In this document: one piece after another, positions 53,186-64,000 of the stretch
How the letters are laid out: each line of letters starts with the position of its first letter
How positions within the stretch are numbered: the stretch's first letter is position 1
Assembly: GCF_028596025.1 (NCBI RefSeq)
Contig: NZ_CP117167.1
Coordinates: 2,356,001-2,420,000 of the forward strand
DNA length: 64,000 nt
Source of the DNA: Mucilaginibacter jinjuensis
Lineage (GTDB): Bacteria > Bacteroidota > Bacteroidia > Sphingobacteriales > Sphingobacteriaceae
Direction of reading: 5' to 3'
Notes under the pieces: model-generated
The model's input: only the letters and a program-made list of their open reading frames with translations
Database searches by the model: none
What the model was told of the DNA's origin: nothing
Translations under genes and position numbers: made by a program

Positions 53186-53585
53186 GTTCAGAAATAGTTA
53201 TATGATAAATGAAATTCTATTAAATGCATTGACGACTTATGGTTGTTCGATCGAGAGACTATAAGCGCAGGTTGTATGATCTGCACACATCTATTATTCA
53301 GTTATTGGTGTAATTACCAATTCAATGAAAAATTGCAGTTTAAGTTAATCAGAGTAATCAGGCAGCTGCTAAATGACAATAGTAAAGCTAACACCTTATG
53401 CTCCCATTTAATAAGGTGATGGGGTTATTAACAGTTAAACCGGGTTTTTGAACGGGCTTTATGCTTATGTGCTTATATGGATTGCCTACATTTAATCATA
53501 CCCCATTGCTTCATAAAATATCAATGTTTAGCGGTAAGAACCAATTAGAGCTTACAGCACCTCTAAACCAATTAAAACTGTAGTT
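53186..53585. promoter_or_regulatory. Divergent promoter region
   Basis: 400 bp between the DUF4136 gene (minus) and the 728-residue gene (plus). AT-rich, no open frame or repeat that I can support. Confidence 0.4.
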
Positions 53586-55772
53586 ATGTATACAAATAGC
53601 CATTTCACCAGGGCAATTTTAGCCATCTTGTTAATTTTTGTTGGGTTACAGGTTAAAGCCCAGTGGCCTAAATACATCCCTATAAAAAACGGGGGTAAAA
53701 TCACCATTTATGAACCACAGTCCGAAAAATTAGAAGGGGATAAGATTACAGGACGTGCTGCGGTCTCTGTCCGGAAATCTGCAAAGGAGGAGCCGGTTTT
53801 TGGAGCTATATTTTTTGTCGCTACTATTGCTACAGATAAAAACAGCCGCCAGGCCACTCTTGAATCGGCCAATATTATTAACGCAAAATTCCCTGGGGTA
53901 GAAGATTCAACACAATTGAATAGACTGGCAACCATTATTCAGACTGAAGTTCCCAAATGGAATATGCAGCTTTCTCTGGATGCTATAATCACCTCAATTA
54001 AGCAGGAAAGTGGCGGATCAAATTTAGAAAAGTTTAAAAATGATCCACCTGTAATTTTGTACAGAACTAAGCCCACTACGCTGGTGATTCTGGATGGAGA
54101 GCCCAAGGTTCAAAAAGATAAGCAATTGGATGCTGACCGGGTGGTAAATACGCCTTCATTAATTTTTAAAGAAGCAAACCAATGGAATATGTACAATGGT
54201 GGCATCTGGTATAAATCAGCCTCGGTGTTGGATAATTGGGTACCCAACAAAAATTTATCGGCCAAAGTTAAATCGATAAATGACCAGATTAAAAAACAGG
54301 AGAAAGAGAATAACGGCGGTAAAGACATCACCGCCAAGCCCGAAGCAACTGATATCATAGTAAGCAAAGTACCTGCAGAGTTATTGCAAACCAAAGGCGA
54401 ACCCAGTTATAAATCTATACAGGGTACTAATTTGCTCTACGTATCCAATACAATTAATGACATATTTAAGGAGATCAGTTCGCAAAAGATCTATGTTTTG
54501 CTGGCAGGTCGCTGGTATACAGCTTCGGGTATAAAAGGGCCATGGGCATACTTGCAGGCCGATAAGCTGCCGGGCGATTTTGCTAAAATCCCGGAAGGCT
54601 CAGAAAAAGATGATGTGCTTGCATGCGTACCCGGAACGGATGCGGCAGAAGAAGCTAAGGTTGATGCCCAGGTTCCGCAAACAGCCAAGGTAGACCGCAA
54701 GGTCGCAACAGTAAAAGTTGAGTATGACGGGCAGCCTAAATTTAAGCTTATTGAAGGCACTTCTTTACAGCTTGCAGACAATTCGAGTTTAACCGTGATG
54801 AAAGATGCCAGTGGCAAGTACTATGCTTTAGATAATGGGATATGGTTTATAAGTTCTACCGCTACCGGCCCATGGGCAGTTGCCGATTCGAGACCAAAGG
54901 ATGTAGATAAAATACCTGCAAGTAGTTCGGCATATAATACCAAATATGTTTATGTATATGAATCCACGCCTGACTATGTTTATACAGGATATACACCCGG
55001 TTATATGGGCTGTTATGTTTATGGGCCAACTATTGTTTACGGTACCGGCTTTTACTATTCGCCCTGGTATGGTGCAGCATATTATCCCCGCCCTGTAACC
55101 TGGGGCTTTGGTTTCAGTTATAACCCCTGGATGGGATGGAGCATGGGGATCGGCTTCAACGTAGGTTTCTTACATGTTGGTTTTGGCTTTGGTTTCGGCG
55201 GTGGGTATGGTGGCTGGTTTGGGCCGCCTATGTATCGCCCGCCATTTTATGGTGGTGGCTATTATGGGCACGGCGGATACTATGGCCATGGCGGATACAA
55301 CGGACATGGCGGTTATAATGGAAATCATAGTGGGAACAACATCCACATTGGAGATAATAATTTCAACGGTAACCACGGCCACAACAACAATATTTACAAT
55401 AATCATAAAGGTGTATCTTCTAAGGTAAACTACCGGCAACCCGGCAGTATGAACCGACCAAATAGTAGCGGCATAAACAGACCTAACGCAAGACCCGCCG
55501 GTGGGGCCAATAATGTGTTTACCGATAGGAATGGGGGCGTATTTCAAAGAGATAACAAAGGTAACTGGGGGCAAAGGGATAATAATACAAGGCAATGGGG
55601 CCCTGTTAACCCCAACAGTAATAAAGGCAGGGAAATGAACCGCGATTTCCAAAACCGCGACCGCGGGAATATGCGCCAGCAAAACTTTCAAAACCGAGGT
55701 GGCGGTGGAATGCGTGGAGGAGGAGGAATGCGAGGCGGCGGTATGCGAGGTGGCGGAGGAAGACGCCGTTAA
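53586..55772 (+). CDS. Large secreted Gly/Asn/His-rich protein
   Basis: 728 residues. Signal peptide ending near KAQ, then soluble domain with repeated W-containing elements (NMYNGGIWYKSASVLDNWVP, LAGRWYTASGIKGPWAY, ALDNGIWFISSTATGPW) that look like a carbohydrate- or polymer-binding WYxGxW repeat. The last ~270 residues are low complexity: Tyr/Gly-rich, then GGYYGHGG repeats, His/Asn-rich, and Arg/Gly-rich GGGMRGGGG tail. May be extracellular or envelope-bound. Confidence 0.75.
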   Translation: MYTNSHFTRAILAILLIFVGLQVKAQWPKYIPIKNGGKITIYEPQSEKLEGDKITGRAAVSVRKSAKEEPVFGAIFFVATIATDKNSRQATLESANIINAKFPGVEDSTQLNRLATIIQTEVPKWNMQLSLDAIITSIKQESGGSNLEKFKNDPPVILYRTKPTTLVILDGEPKVQKDKQLDADRVVNTPSLIFKEANQWNMYNGGIWYKSASVLDNWVPNKNLSAKVKSINDQIKKQEKENNGGKDITAKPEATDIIVSKVPAELLQTKGEPSYKSIQGTNLLYVSNTINDIFKEISSQKIYVLLAGRWYTASGIKGPWAYLQADKLPGDFAKIPEGSEKDDVLACVPGTDAAEEAKVDAQVPQTAKVDRKVATVKVEYDGQPKFKLIEGTSLQLADNSSLTVMKDASGKYYALDNGIWFISSTATGPWAVADSRPKDVDKIPASSSAYNTKYVYVYESTPDYVYTGYTPGYMGCYVYGPTIVYGTGFYYSPWYGAAYYPRPVTWGFGFSYNPWMGWSMGIGFNVGFLHVGFGFGFGGGYGGWFGPPMYRPPFYGGGYYGHGGYYGHGGYNGHGGYNGNHSGNNIHIGDNNFNGNHGHNNNIYNNHKGVSSKVNYRQPGSMNRPNSSGINRPNARPAGGANNVFTDRNGGVFQRDNKGNWGQRDNNTRQWGPVNPNSNKGREMNRDFQNRDRGNMRQQNFQNRGGGGMRGGGGMRGGGMRGGGGRRR

Positions 55773-55807
55773 TAAAATCGTATTGGTTCAATAAATTACC
55801 TAATGAA

Positions 55808-56860
55808 ATGAGATCAAAAAGATCCGCATTCGGCATACTGTTATTTTTGACATCCCTGTTTATGTCTTGTGCTTGTTTTGCACAAACGGAAAAAGATACC
55901 CTTGTGCTCAATAATGGTGAAAGGTTGATTGGTGAACTGAAGCAAATTCTCAGGGGCATGGTGACATTTGATTCGGATGATATAGGCCTGTTAACTATCA
56001 AGACTTATAAGGTTCGTTCGGTACATACAACCATCAGTACTTTACGGGTAGAAACAATAGACCGAATGCGGATTTATGGCAAACTTCAGCCATCGGGTAG
56101 TAAAGATACACTGTATGTGGTTGATGGCAGTGAACATACAAAGCTGGCCATTAACGATATCAGCACAATTGCATCTATCAGAAATAATTTCTTCGATCAG
56201 TTGGATGGTAATGTATCCGCGGGTTTAAGTTTTGCGCGTTCCTCTTCAATCGGGCAATTTAATTTGAATGCCAGTGTAAAACATACCTCGCGGTGGTTAC
56301 AGTCAGAACTTTCACTTAGTGAATTGGGGAGCATTGATTCGTCCCGTTTTTCACTGGACCAGGAGAAAGAACAGGTTAGTTCGTATCATTATATCAAAAG
56401 CTCAGCCTGGTTTGCAGAGGTGGCCTTAAGCCATCAGCGTAATGTAGAACTATCTTTGGCTCATCGTTACCAGGGTTTATTAGGTGCAGGAAATAAAATT
56501 ATAAAGGCTCAAACCATCGAAGGGTTTATATTAACGGGGATAGCTGCAAGTAAGGAGATAAGTATTGAAGGCTTATCGCCCAGGGGAGGTACCCAGGTAG
56601 AAATACCTGTAATGTTGAAATTGGATTACTTTAAGTTTAGCCATCCGAATATGCAGGTATCCATGACAAATACTGCGTATGTCAGCTTGTCTCAGTCAGG
56701 GCGTTACCGATACGATGGGAATTTGAATGTTTCGTGGACGTTGATAACCGATTTCTCCCTAACCACCAACCTATACGGCAACTTTGATAGCAAACCACTG
56801 GATGCTGGTTCTGCCAAAACTGATTATGGTTTAGTGGTTGGAATAGCTTATAAGTTTTGA
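55808..56860 (+). CDS. DUF481 outer membrane protein
   Basis: 350 residues. Signal peptide (ILLFLTSLFMSCACFAQ), then the DUF481 pattern (TLVLNNGERLIGELKQI, DGNVSAGLSFARSSSIGQFN) with beta strands and C-terminal LVVGIAYKF. Beta-barrel protein of the salt-induced YdiY type. 35 bp after the 728-residue gene; probably one operon. Confidence 0.85.
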   Translation: MRSKRSAFGILLFLTSLFMSCACFAQTEKDTLVLNNGERLIGELKQILRGMVTFDSDDIGLLTIKTYKVRSVHTTISTLRVETIDRMRIYGKLQPSGSKDTLYVVDGSEHTKLAINDISTIASIRNNFFDQLDGNVSAGLSFARSSSIGQFNLNASVKHTSRWLQSELSLSELGSIDSSRFSLDQEKEQVSSYHYIKSSAWFAEVALSHQRNVELSLAHRYQGLLGAGNKIIKAQTIEGFILTGIAASKEISIEGLSPRGGTQVEIPVMLKLDYFKFSHPNMQVSMTNTAYVSLSQSGRYRYDGNLNVSWTLITDFSLTTNLYGNFDSKPLDAGSAKTDYGLVVGIAYKF

Positions 56861-57392
56861 ATTTTTGTTCTGTGTTCACTAAGTGAGTATAATTATTCAA
56901 ACGAAAGGAAAGCAAGGAATGAGGGAAGCCTGAAAAAGTTATTGAGTGCGTAATGGATTTTTTCAGATAACATCAATTCTATGTTATCCGATGATTTACA
57001 TAAGTCGGAATATAGGGGACGCACCTGGAATATTACGTTTTCCAAGTGTAGGCCCAGTCCTGGTTCGCTTCGAATCTAAGTTGTACAGAGTTAACCTTCA
57101 GATGATTACATTTAATCAATATTCCAGGTAGCTGTTTTGGTGTACATCACAAGGGTTAATATTATATAACTACCTATTTACAAAGAGGTGGGTAATCGTA
57201 TTAGGTATTTACCCGAAAATATCTTGTTTTTAATACTTTAGCAAAGGTCGGTAGTACCGAAGTTTTTTGCTCCCCAAACTGGTCTGTTTCGAACCAATTT
57301 ATTGATTAGATGCGTACTTTGAACGAACTAAAGCGCTATGTTGAAACGGAGAATTAGTAAATTTCGAAACATCTATATCATACCCAATATTT
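56861..57392. other. Intergenic between convergent genes
   Basis: 532 bp with no convincing gene, repeat or terminator visible. Confidence 0.4.
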
Positions 57393-58133
57393 TCAGAGTT
57401 TTGTTTTCAAACGGCTCAGGGTTTCCGGAGACATGTTCAGGTAGGATGCGACTATTTTGTTGGAAAGCCGTTTGATAATTTGGGGATTTAAACGGAGCAA
57501 TTCTTTATAGCGTTCAGCAGCATCTTTCATAATTTCCCGTTGATAGATTCTCAAATTACTGCGAAGTTGAGCATCAGCTCTGCCGATGCTGGCCAGTATA
57601 GAAATAGTTGCAATTTCGCGGCTTTGAAAATCGAGATTATCTCTTCCAAAAATATCAGCAAACAGGTGTTCCTTCAAGAAGGTGTCGATCACAGGAACAA
57701 ACTCCTGGGTTGAGATCGCTGATCGGCCCGTCAGTTTTGCTTGAACATCTTTTCCATATTGATACTTCTGGTCGGGAAATTTAATACTTCCCGGTTTACG
57801 GCCTTCGTTATTGGTTACGCCCTTATCTTTTCTGGTGTTGACCACCATTTGAAAAGTACTGATCGCATTCAGACTTCTTGGGAAACCGGCGTAAGCATAC
57901 AACTGGACTAAAATCTCTTTGATCTCATTTACCGTCAGCCCTGCGTCTAATCCTTTATTTAAGGCAAGACTCAAACCCAAGTGATCTCCTTTAGCGGCAA
58001 ATGCTGCGATGGGTACCATAGCTTTCTGCCTGACAGAAAGTGATAATTCACGATTGTTATTTTGTTGGCCATAAACTGATAGTGTTAGGGCAAATAAAAA
58101 AAGGTGTATAGCTGTTTTTTGAAGGCTTTTCAT
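57393..58133 (-). CDS. Secreted carboxymuconolactone decarboxylase-like protein fused to a Crp-type HTH tail
   Basis: 246 residues. Signal peptide (MKSLQKTAIHLFLFALTLSVYGQ), then AhpD/CMD-like domain (QKAMVPIAAFAAKGDH, LNKGLDAGLTVNEIKEILVQLY, FQSREIATISILASIGR). At about residue 196 the sequence changes: residues 197-246 (57396-57545) read RYKELLRLNPQIIKRLSNKI, VASYLNMSPETLSRL, the C-terminal helix-turn-helix of Crp/Fnr regulators. An exported protein cannot use a DNA-binding tail, so this looks like a fusion by deletion. The second CMD helices normally after LRSNL are missing. May be non-functional. Confidence 0.7.
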   Translation of the reverse strand: MKSLQKTAIHLFLFALTLSVYGQQNNNRELSLSVRQKAMVPIAAFAAKGDHLGLSLALNKGLDAGLTVNEIKEILVQLYAYAGFPRSLNAISTFQMVVNTRKDKGVTNNEGRKPGSIKFPDQKYQYGKDVQAKLTGRSAISTQEFVPVIDTFLKEHLFADIFGRDNLDFQSREIATISILASIGRADAQLRSNLRIYQREIMKDAAERYKELLRLNPQIIKRLSNKIVASYLNMSPETLSRLKTKL

Positions 58134-58270
58134 TTAAGAACTTTTATTCGTTTAAACATGGCTTAGCTTCTGGTTGGATTTAGATATTAAGGTCTCATTG
58201 AAGGTTGGAATTATTTGAGATAAATCAGCTGTACTATTATCTACTTACCAATCTTCTTACTTTAAAGTTG

Positions 58271-59506
58271 TTAATCTCGGTCGATCCTGTACAACTTCCC
58301 CTGGTCCGTTATCGCATAAAGCGCGTTGTCTGGCCCCTGGATAACATCTCTGAACCGTTGGCCTTCGCTAATAAGCAATCGTTCCTCGCCGGTGACTTTA
58401 TTATTAGCAATCACCAACCGGTCAATATGCATACCGCTTAGTGCGCATACAAAAAGATTATTTTCCCACTCCGGGATACGGTTACCCTTATAAAAGGTCA
58501 TGCCACTGGGGGAAATTACAGGGTCCCAATAGTAAATGGGTTGCTCCATGCCCGTTTGCTGCTGGATTGCATTTCCTATAGGTTGCCCGCTGTAGTCAAT
58601 GCCGTAAGTTATAACGGGCCAGCCGTAATTTGCACCGGGTTTAATAATATTAATTTCGTCACCACCTCTTGGCCCCAATTCTGCTTCCCACAAATCGCCG
58701 GTAACAGGGTGGATAACCAAACCATGTTCGTTCCGATGACCTAAAGAATAAACTTCGGGCCGCGTGTTAGCCTGCCCTATAAATGGATTGCCTGGAGCCG
58801 GTTGTCCATCTGTAGTGATCCTGATGATCTTACCGATGCCGGAGTTAGGATCCTGTGCCTGAATTCGTATTGCCGGATCAGAGCGGTCACCGCTGCTGAC
58901 AAAGAGGTTTCCTGTCCCGTCAAAAATAACCCTGCTGCCATATTGGTTGGCTCCCGTGTAAGCTGGTGTAGCCCGATAGATAACAGTTACATTTTCAAAT
59001 TCGGTTTCATCGGTAGCCAACCGTCCTTTGGCCACAGCCAGGACATTACCGTTTGATCCTCTTTCGGAAAACGACCAGAAAACCATCCGATTATTAGAAA
59101 AAGCGGGATCTATACATAAACCTAATAAACCGCCCTGACCTGCTGCATTCACAGCCGGGACGTTAGCAAGGGGGGAGCCAACATGTCCGTTACTGGTGAT
59201 CAGCCTCATTGTTCCTGCCTTTTCCGTGATAAGAAAACGGCCGTCTGGGAGCGCCGCTATACCCCAGGGAGCGTTCAAGGATGATGTAACTATAGTTGCC
59301 CGAAAAGCTGTCGCGGTTTTTACTGCGGCCACCCTGGTCTGTCCCTCAAAAGCAGGTTTATAATTTGAATTCGGAGGCAGCGTTTCTACGGATGCAGGAT
59401 TGCCACCTGCAGACATCCCTATAGATTCTTCCGGTTTGCTTTTTTTTGCGCAGGCGGCTGTTAATAACAAACAGCTGGCGGCAATTATCTTGATGTAGTT
59501 TTTCAT
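58271..59506 (-). CDS. PQQ-type sugar dehydrogenase lipoprotein
   Basis: 411 residues. Lipobox LTAAC (Cys19), then a glucose/sorbosone dehydrogenase beta-propeller: SLNAPWGIAALPDGRFLITE, NRMVFWSFSE, GHRNEHGLVIHPVTGDLW, AELGPRGGDEINII and ITDQGKLYRIDRD. Quinoprotein oxidising aldose-type sugars at the cell envelope, with PQQ and calcium as usual cofactors. No PQQ biosynthesis genes are seen here. Confidence 0.88.
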   Translation of the reverse strand: MKNYIKIIAASCLLLTAACAKKSKPEESIGMSAGGNPASVETLPPNSNYKPAFEGQTRVAAVKTATAFRATIVTSSLNAPWGIAALPDGRFLITEKAGTMRLITSNGHVGSPLANVPAVNAAGQGGLLGLCIDPAFSNNRMVFWSFSERGSNGNVLAVAKGRLATDETEFENVTVIYRATPAYTGANQYGSRVIFDGTGNLFVSSGDRSDPAIRIQAQDPNSGIGKIIRITTDGQPAPGNPFIGQANTRPEVYSLGHRNEHGLVIHPVTGDLWEAELGPRGGDEINIIKPGANYGWPVITYGIDYSGQPIGNAIQQQTGMEQPIYYWDPVISPSGMTFYKGNRIPEWENNLFVCALSGMHIDRLVIANNKVTGEERLLISEGQRFRDVIQGPDNALYAITDQGKLYRIDRD

Positions 59507-59602
59507 AGATAATATAGGTTTGTAATTTTTTTGTTTTGGCTATCAAGTCATTGAACCATTGTATTAAAAAAGTAATGTCGGTTGATTCGATTATGTATTT
59601 TC

Positions 59603-60211
59603 CTAATTACCCTTCACCATCATGCCTGATTTTGTTAACCACATTTTTACTTCAGTCTGAACCTTTTTTTCTTTATCTCCTTCCATAACAAATAACATCC
59701 CATCCCTTTCTATGCCACCCTTTGTAGAATAACCTTCCAGTACTTTGCTCTTAGGGCACAATTCCTTTACTGTTTCAAAGCCGCTGCCTACGCCATAACC
59801 GGCGTTGGTGTTAAATGGTACGACTGTTTTACCGCTCAAATCATATTGCTTCAGGAAAGTCTTCATTGGCGGCGGTATTTTCATGTCCCAGGTGGGAAAG
59901 CCTACAAATACGATGTCGTATTTGCCAATGCTGTCGATCTTTGTTTTGAGCGGTGGTAAGAAATTATCCTGGTTTTCCTGAACCATCTGCGCCACATTGG
60001 CGCGATAATCCGCAGGATAAGGATTAACCAATTCAAGGGCTACCAACTTTCCTCCAATGTCTTTTTGGATCATCCGGGCTACTGCCTCTGTGTTTTTGGT
60101 TCTTGTGAGGTAAACGATCAGGATCTTTTTTGCTGTCGTTGGCTGCGCCTTTAAACATGATGTCATGGTACACAAACAGATAAGAAGACCGTAAACGATG
60201 ACCTTTTTCAT
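59603..60211 (-). CDS. Flavodoxin lipoprotein
   Basis: 202 residues from ATG 60211 (MKKVIVYG); upstream frame to 60235 overlaps the aldo/keto reductase stop. Lipobox CTMTSC, then flavodoxin fold: LIVYLTRTKNTEAVARMI (FMN phosphate site), FVGFPTWDMKIPPPM, FNTNAGYGVGSG. An exported flavodoxin is common beside aldo/keto reductases in this phylum. Transfers electrons; partner unknown. Confidence 0.85.
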   Translation of the reverse strand: MKKVIVYGLLICLCTMTSCLKAQPTTAKKILIVYLTRTKNTEAVARMIQKDIGGKLVALELVNPYPADYRANVAQMVQENQDNFLPPLKTKIDSIGKYDIVFVGFPTWDMKIPPPMKTFLKQYDLSGKTVVPFNTNAGYGVGSGFETVKELCPKSKVLEGYSTKGGIERDGMLFVMEGDKEKKVQTEVKMWLTKSGMMVKGN

Positions 60212-60221
60212 AAACATCAAT

Positions 60222-61349
<1,128 letters not shown>

Positions 61350-61367
61350 AGTTTGTTTAGTTAAATG

Positions 61368-61874
61368 TTAATGTTGTTGTGGTGGCGTAGCAGGTGCGCC
61401 GGCCATTTTAACGGGCCTGATCAACGTGGAGAACGTAAGTGAGCCCATTTTCCATTTGCCGTCCTCTTTGAGATAAACTTCTGTAACCATAAAAGCATGA
61501 ACTACTTCATTGCCGCCAACTACTGCCAGCAAGTCGATGTCATTTAAAAGTATCGCTGTATTACCAAAAATGTTTACCGATGCCCCATAAACCTCCGCTT
61601 TTTTATACCAGATGAAACCACCTTTAATGGTATTCAATTCCTGGTCTTTGCCCCAGCTTCCTCCCATATGTACAAAAACACATTTTTCGGTAAACAGATC
61701 TTTCAGGGCATCAACCTTTTTATCGGCCATTAAGGTCCACTTGGTTTTAGAAAGGTCGAGTAATTCCTGTTCTTCTTTTGTCGGGGTTTTGGCCACGCTT
61801 GGCAGATTGGCTTGTGCCTGGCATACTTGTATGCCTGAGGTTAGCAAGATTAAAGCAAAGATTAATTTTTTCAT
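61368..61874 (-). CDS. Secreted NTF2-like/DUF4440 protein
   Basis: 168 residues from ATG 61874 (MKKLIFALIL); signal peptide to QAQ. SnoaL/NTF2-like fold with WTLMADKKVDALKDLFTEKC, FVHMGGSWGKDQELNTIKGG, and VTEVYLKEDGKWKMGSLTF. Starts 99 bp after the truncated AKR and ends 18 bp before the Tat AKR, so likely one operon. Function unknown. Confidence 0.8.
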   Translation of the reverse strand: MKKLIFALILLTSGIQVCQAQANLPSVAKTPTKEEQELLDLSKTKWTLMADKKVDALKDLFTEKCVFVHMGGSWGKDQELNTIKGGFIWYKKAEVYGASVNIFGNTAILLNDIDLLAVVGGNEVVHAFMVTEVYLKEDGKWKMGSLTFSTLIRPVKMAGAPATPPQQH

Positions 61875-61973
61875 GTGTCTCATTTTTTGGTTTGCTAATT
61901 GGTGTTAATTATTGCGTTTCGGTTCCATTTAAATAAAATATGGGTGGAGCAGGTAACTTCACCCATATTTCTA

Positions 61974-62875
<902 letters not shown>

Positions 62876-62943
62876 TAGCTATCAAACAATTAATTAGTTA
62901 TCAACTTATTAAAGGAGTCGCTTAGTTATACGAATATAAATCT

Positions 62944-63417
62944 ATGATCAATATTAATGTAAACGGAAAGGCCCATCAGATCGACGCCGACCCCAATATG
63001 CCGCTGCTTTGGGTCATCAGGGATATTATCGGGCTTACAGGAACGAAGTTCGGCTGTGGAGTAGCACAATGCGGAGCATGTACGGTGCATTTGAACGGTG
63101 ATGCCGTTCGTTCCTGTGTAACAAAAGTAAGCCGCGCCGAAGGCCAGAAAGTGGTAACCATCGAAGGGCTCTCGCAGCATAACAACCATCCGGCGCAACT
63201 GGCCTGGAACGAAGAGAATGTACCGCAGTGTGGCTATTGTCATTCCGGTCAGATCATGTCGGCGGCTGTATTACTACGTGAAAACCCAAATCCGAGCGAC
63301 ACGGATATTGATTCGGCCATGGCGGGGAATATTTGCCGTTGTGGAACTTATCAGCGCATTCGTAAAGCAATTCATTTAGCTGCTGAATTGCAGAGAAAGG
63401 AAAGTGCAAGCAAATGA
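62944..63417 (+). CDS. 2Fe-2S subunit of an aldehyde/isoquinoline-type oxidoreductase
   Basis: 157 residues. N-terminal 2Fe-2S ferredoxin fold with [20 protein letters not shown]-terminal 2Fe-2S domain with [11 protein letters not shown] and [12 protein letters not shown]. This is the small subunit of IorA/xanthine-oxidase-type molybdenum enzymes. It overlaps the next gene by 4 bp (ATGA), so the two are an operon; a large molybdopterin subunit is expected downstream outside the window. Confidence 0.92.
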   Translation: MININVNGKAHQIDADPNMPLLWVIRDIIGLTGTKFGCGVAQCGACTVHLNGDAVRSCVTKVSRAEGQKVVTIEGLSQHNNHPAQLAWNEENVPQCGYCHSGQIMSAAVLLRENPNPSDTDIDSAMAGNICRCGTYQRIRKAIHLAAELQRKESASK

Positions 63418-64000
63418 AAGAACAGGTAAATAGTAAACGGAATTATAAAAGTTCTGTAAGAGCATATACTGTGATCGGCGTGATTTCCATCATGATCGGT
63501 ATTATGGCGTTTACGATGACCAATTCCAGTGAATCGAAGAAATTGGCTATTCCGGTTATCAAGAAAGACAGCATTGCATCGGTTAAAGCCTTTAAACAGG
63601 TATATACTGTACTGATGAGCGCACGCTGCATGAACTGCCATCCATCCGGTAACATTCCGTTGCAGGGCGATGACAGCCACCTGCATACCATGTCACCGCA
63701 AAGGGGTATAGATGGCAAGGGGATTTATGCGATGAAATGCTCCAACTGTCATCAGCCCACCAATACACCCGGACTGCATACCCCGCCTGGTAACCCTAAC
63801 TGGCATTTACCACCAGCGGATATGAAAATGGTTTTTCAGGGAAGAACACCCCGTCAATTAGCACAGCAGTTGGTTGACCCCAACCGTAACGGGCATAAGG
63901 ATATGAAAAAGCTGATCGCGCATGCGGATGATGGCCTTGTATTAGCCGGCTGGAACCCGGGAGAAGGCCGCACGTTACCACCGATGAGCCATGCGGCATT
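63414..64000 (+). CDS. Cytochrome c protein, 3' end outside window
   Basis: Frame open to the end of the window from ATG 63414. Membrane anchor ([16 protein letters not shown]), then two heme c motifs CMNCH and CSNCH. Likely the electron carrier for the 2Fe-2S enzyme encoded immediately upstream (4-bp overlap). Full length unknown. Confidence 0.85.
   Translation, partial: MKEQVNSKRNYKSSVRAYTVIGVISIMIGIMAFTMTNSSESKKLAIPVIKKDSIASVKAFKQVYTVLMSARCMNCHPSGNIPLQGDDSHLHTMSPQRGIDGKGIYAMKCSNCHQPTNTPGLHTPPGNPNWHLPPADMKMVFQGRTPRQLAQQLVDPNRNGHKDMKKLIAHADDGLVLAGWNPGEGRTLPPMSHAA

Noticed and set aside
55170..55691. Minus-strand Ile/Val/Thr-rich frame
   Set aside because: Shadow of the Gly/His/Asn-rich repeats of the 728-residue gene.

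Overview
This window looks like chromosome of a Bacteroidota species, most likely a Sphingobacteriaceae member of the Mucilaginibacter/Pedobacter type. The evidence is a SusC/SusD pair with a TlpA-like thioredoxin, DUF6520, DUF4142 and DUF4136 proteins, a class I lanthipeptide dehydratase, a radical SAM/SPASM peptide maturase, LytTR/LytS-type signalling, many secreted or lipoprotein enzymes, and a general lack of Shine-Dalgarno sequences. No rRNA or complete tRNA gene was seen. Assignment to a genus is inference.

Layout. (1) 1-4.1 kb: AT-rich defence-type island with a TrlF-like PHP/AAA ATPase (5' end outside the window), a SEFIR-domain protein and a small regulator. (2) 5.0-14.6 kb: TlpA-like protein, SusC, SusD, then DUF6520 and MauE-like genes on the minus strand, then a full-length LanB-type dehydratase. 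(3) 14.6-17.6 kb: two IS110-family recombinases in tandem. Between them lies a noncoding tandem array of four ~180-nt units, each made of two hairpins, and a fifth related unit follows the second recombinase. The position and architecture resemble IS110/IS1111 bridge RNAs (seekRNAs), but in an array. This is the most unusual structure in the window. (4) 18.1-21.9 kb: LytTR regulator and LytS-type kinase diverging from a Ser/Thr-rich 48-residue peptide and an unknown 382-residue protein. (5) 22.4-26.2 kb: a RiPP-like peptide, a TacA/TacT-type toxin-antitoxin pair with a palindromic operator, and a compact minus-strand operon of a 62-residue candidate precursor, a radical SAM/SPASM enzyme with a PqqD/RRE-like N-terminus, and three small membrane proteins. 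I read this as an undescribed RiPP locus.

(6) 26.3-28.5 kb: a chimeric, frameshifted SIR2 fragment and a small-protein module of the kind carried on Bacteroidota conjugative elements. (7) 29-38.4 kb: a stress and signalling block (YciE-like, GAF/PAS kinase, two SDR dehydrogenases, two DUF4142 proteins, royal-jelly/yellow-type protein, PAS protein, Hsp20). (8) 38.4-43.1 kb: degraded island with a response regulator, decayed fragments, a DUF4143 ATPase, a tRNA 3'-end remnant with terminator, and a truncated integrase. (9) 43.1-50.5 kb: minus-strand operon of a DcaP-like porin, periplasmic glutaminase, amidohydrolase and second porin, divergent from a winged-helix/TPR regulator. (10) 50.5-56.9 kb: membrane and outer-membrane proteins of mostly unknown function. 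(11) 57.4-64 kb: secreted redox enzymes (CMD-Crp fusion, sugar dehydrogenase, flavodoxin, aldo/keto reductases, NTF2-like), a broken AKR/AraC pair, and the start of a 2Fe-2S/cytochrome c oxidoreductase operon.

Four junctions look like deletion or recombination scars: the SIR2 chimera, the CMD-Crp fusion, the AKR/AraC head-to-head truncation and the integrase stub. All functional calls come from reading motifs by eye; no database search or folding program was run.
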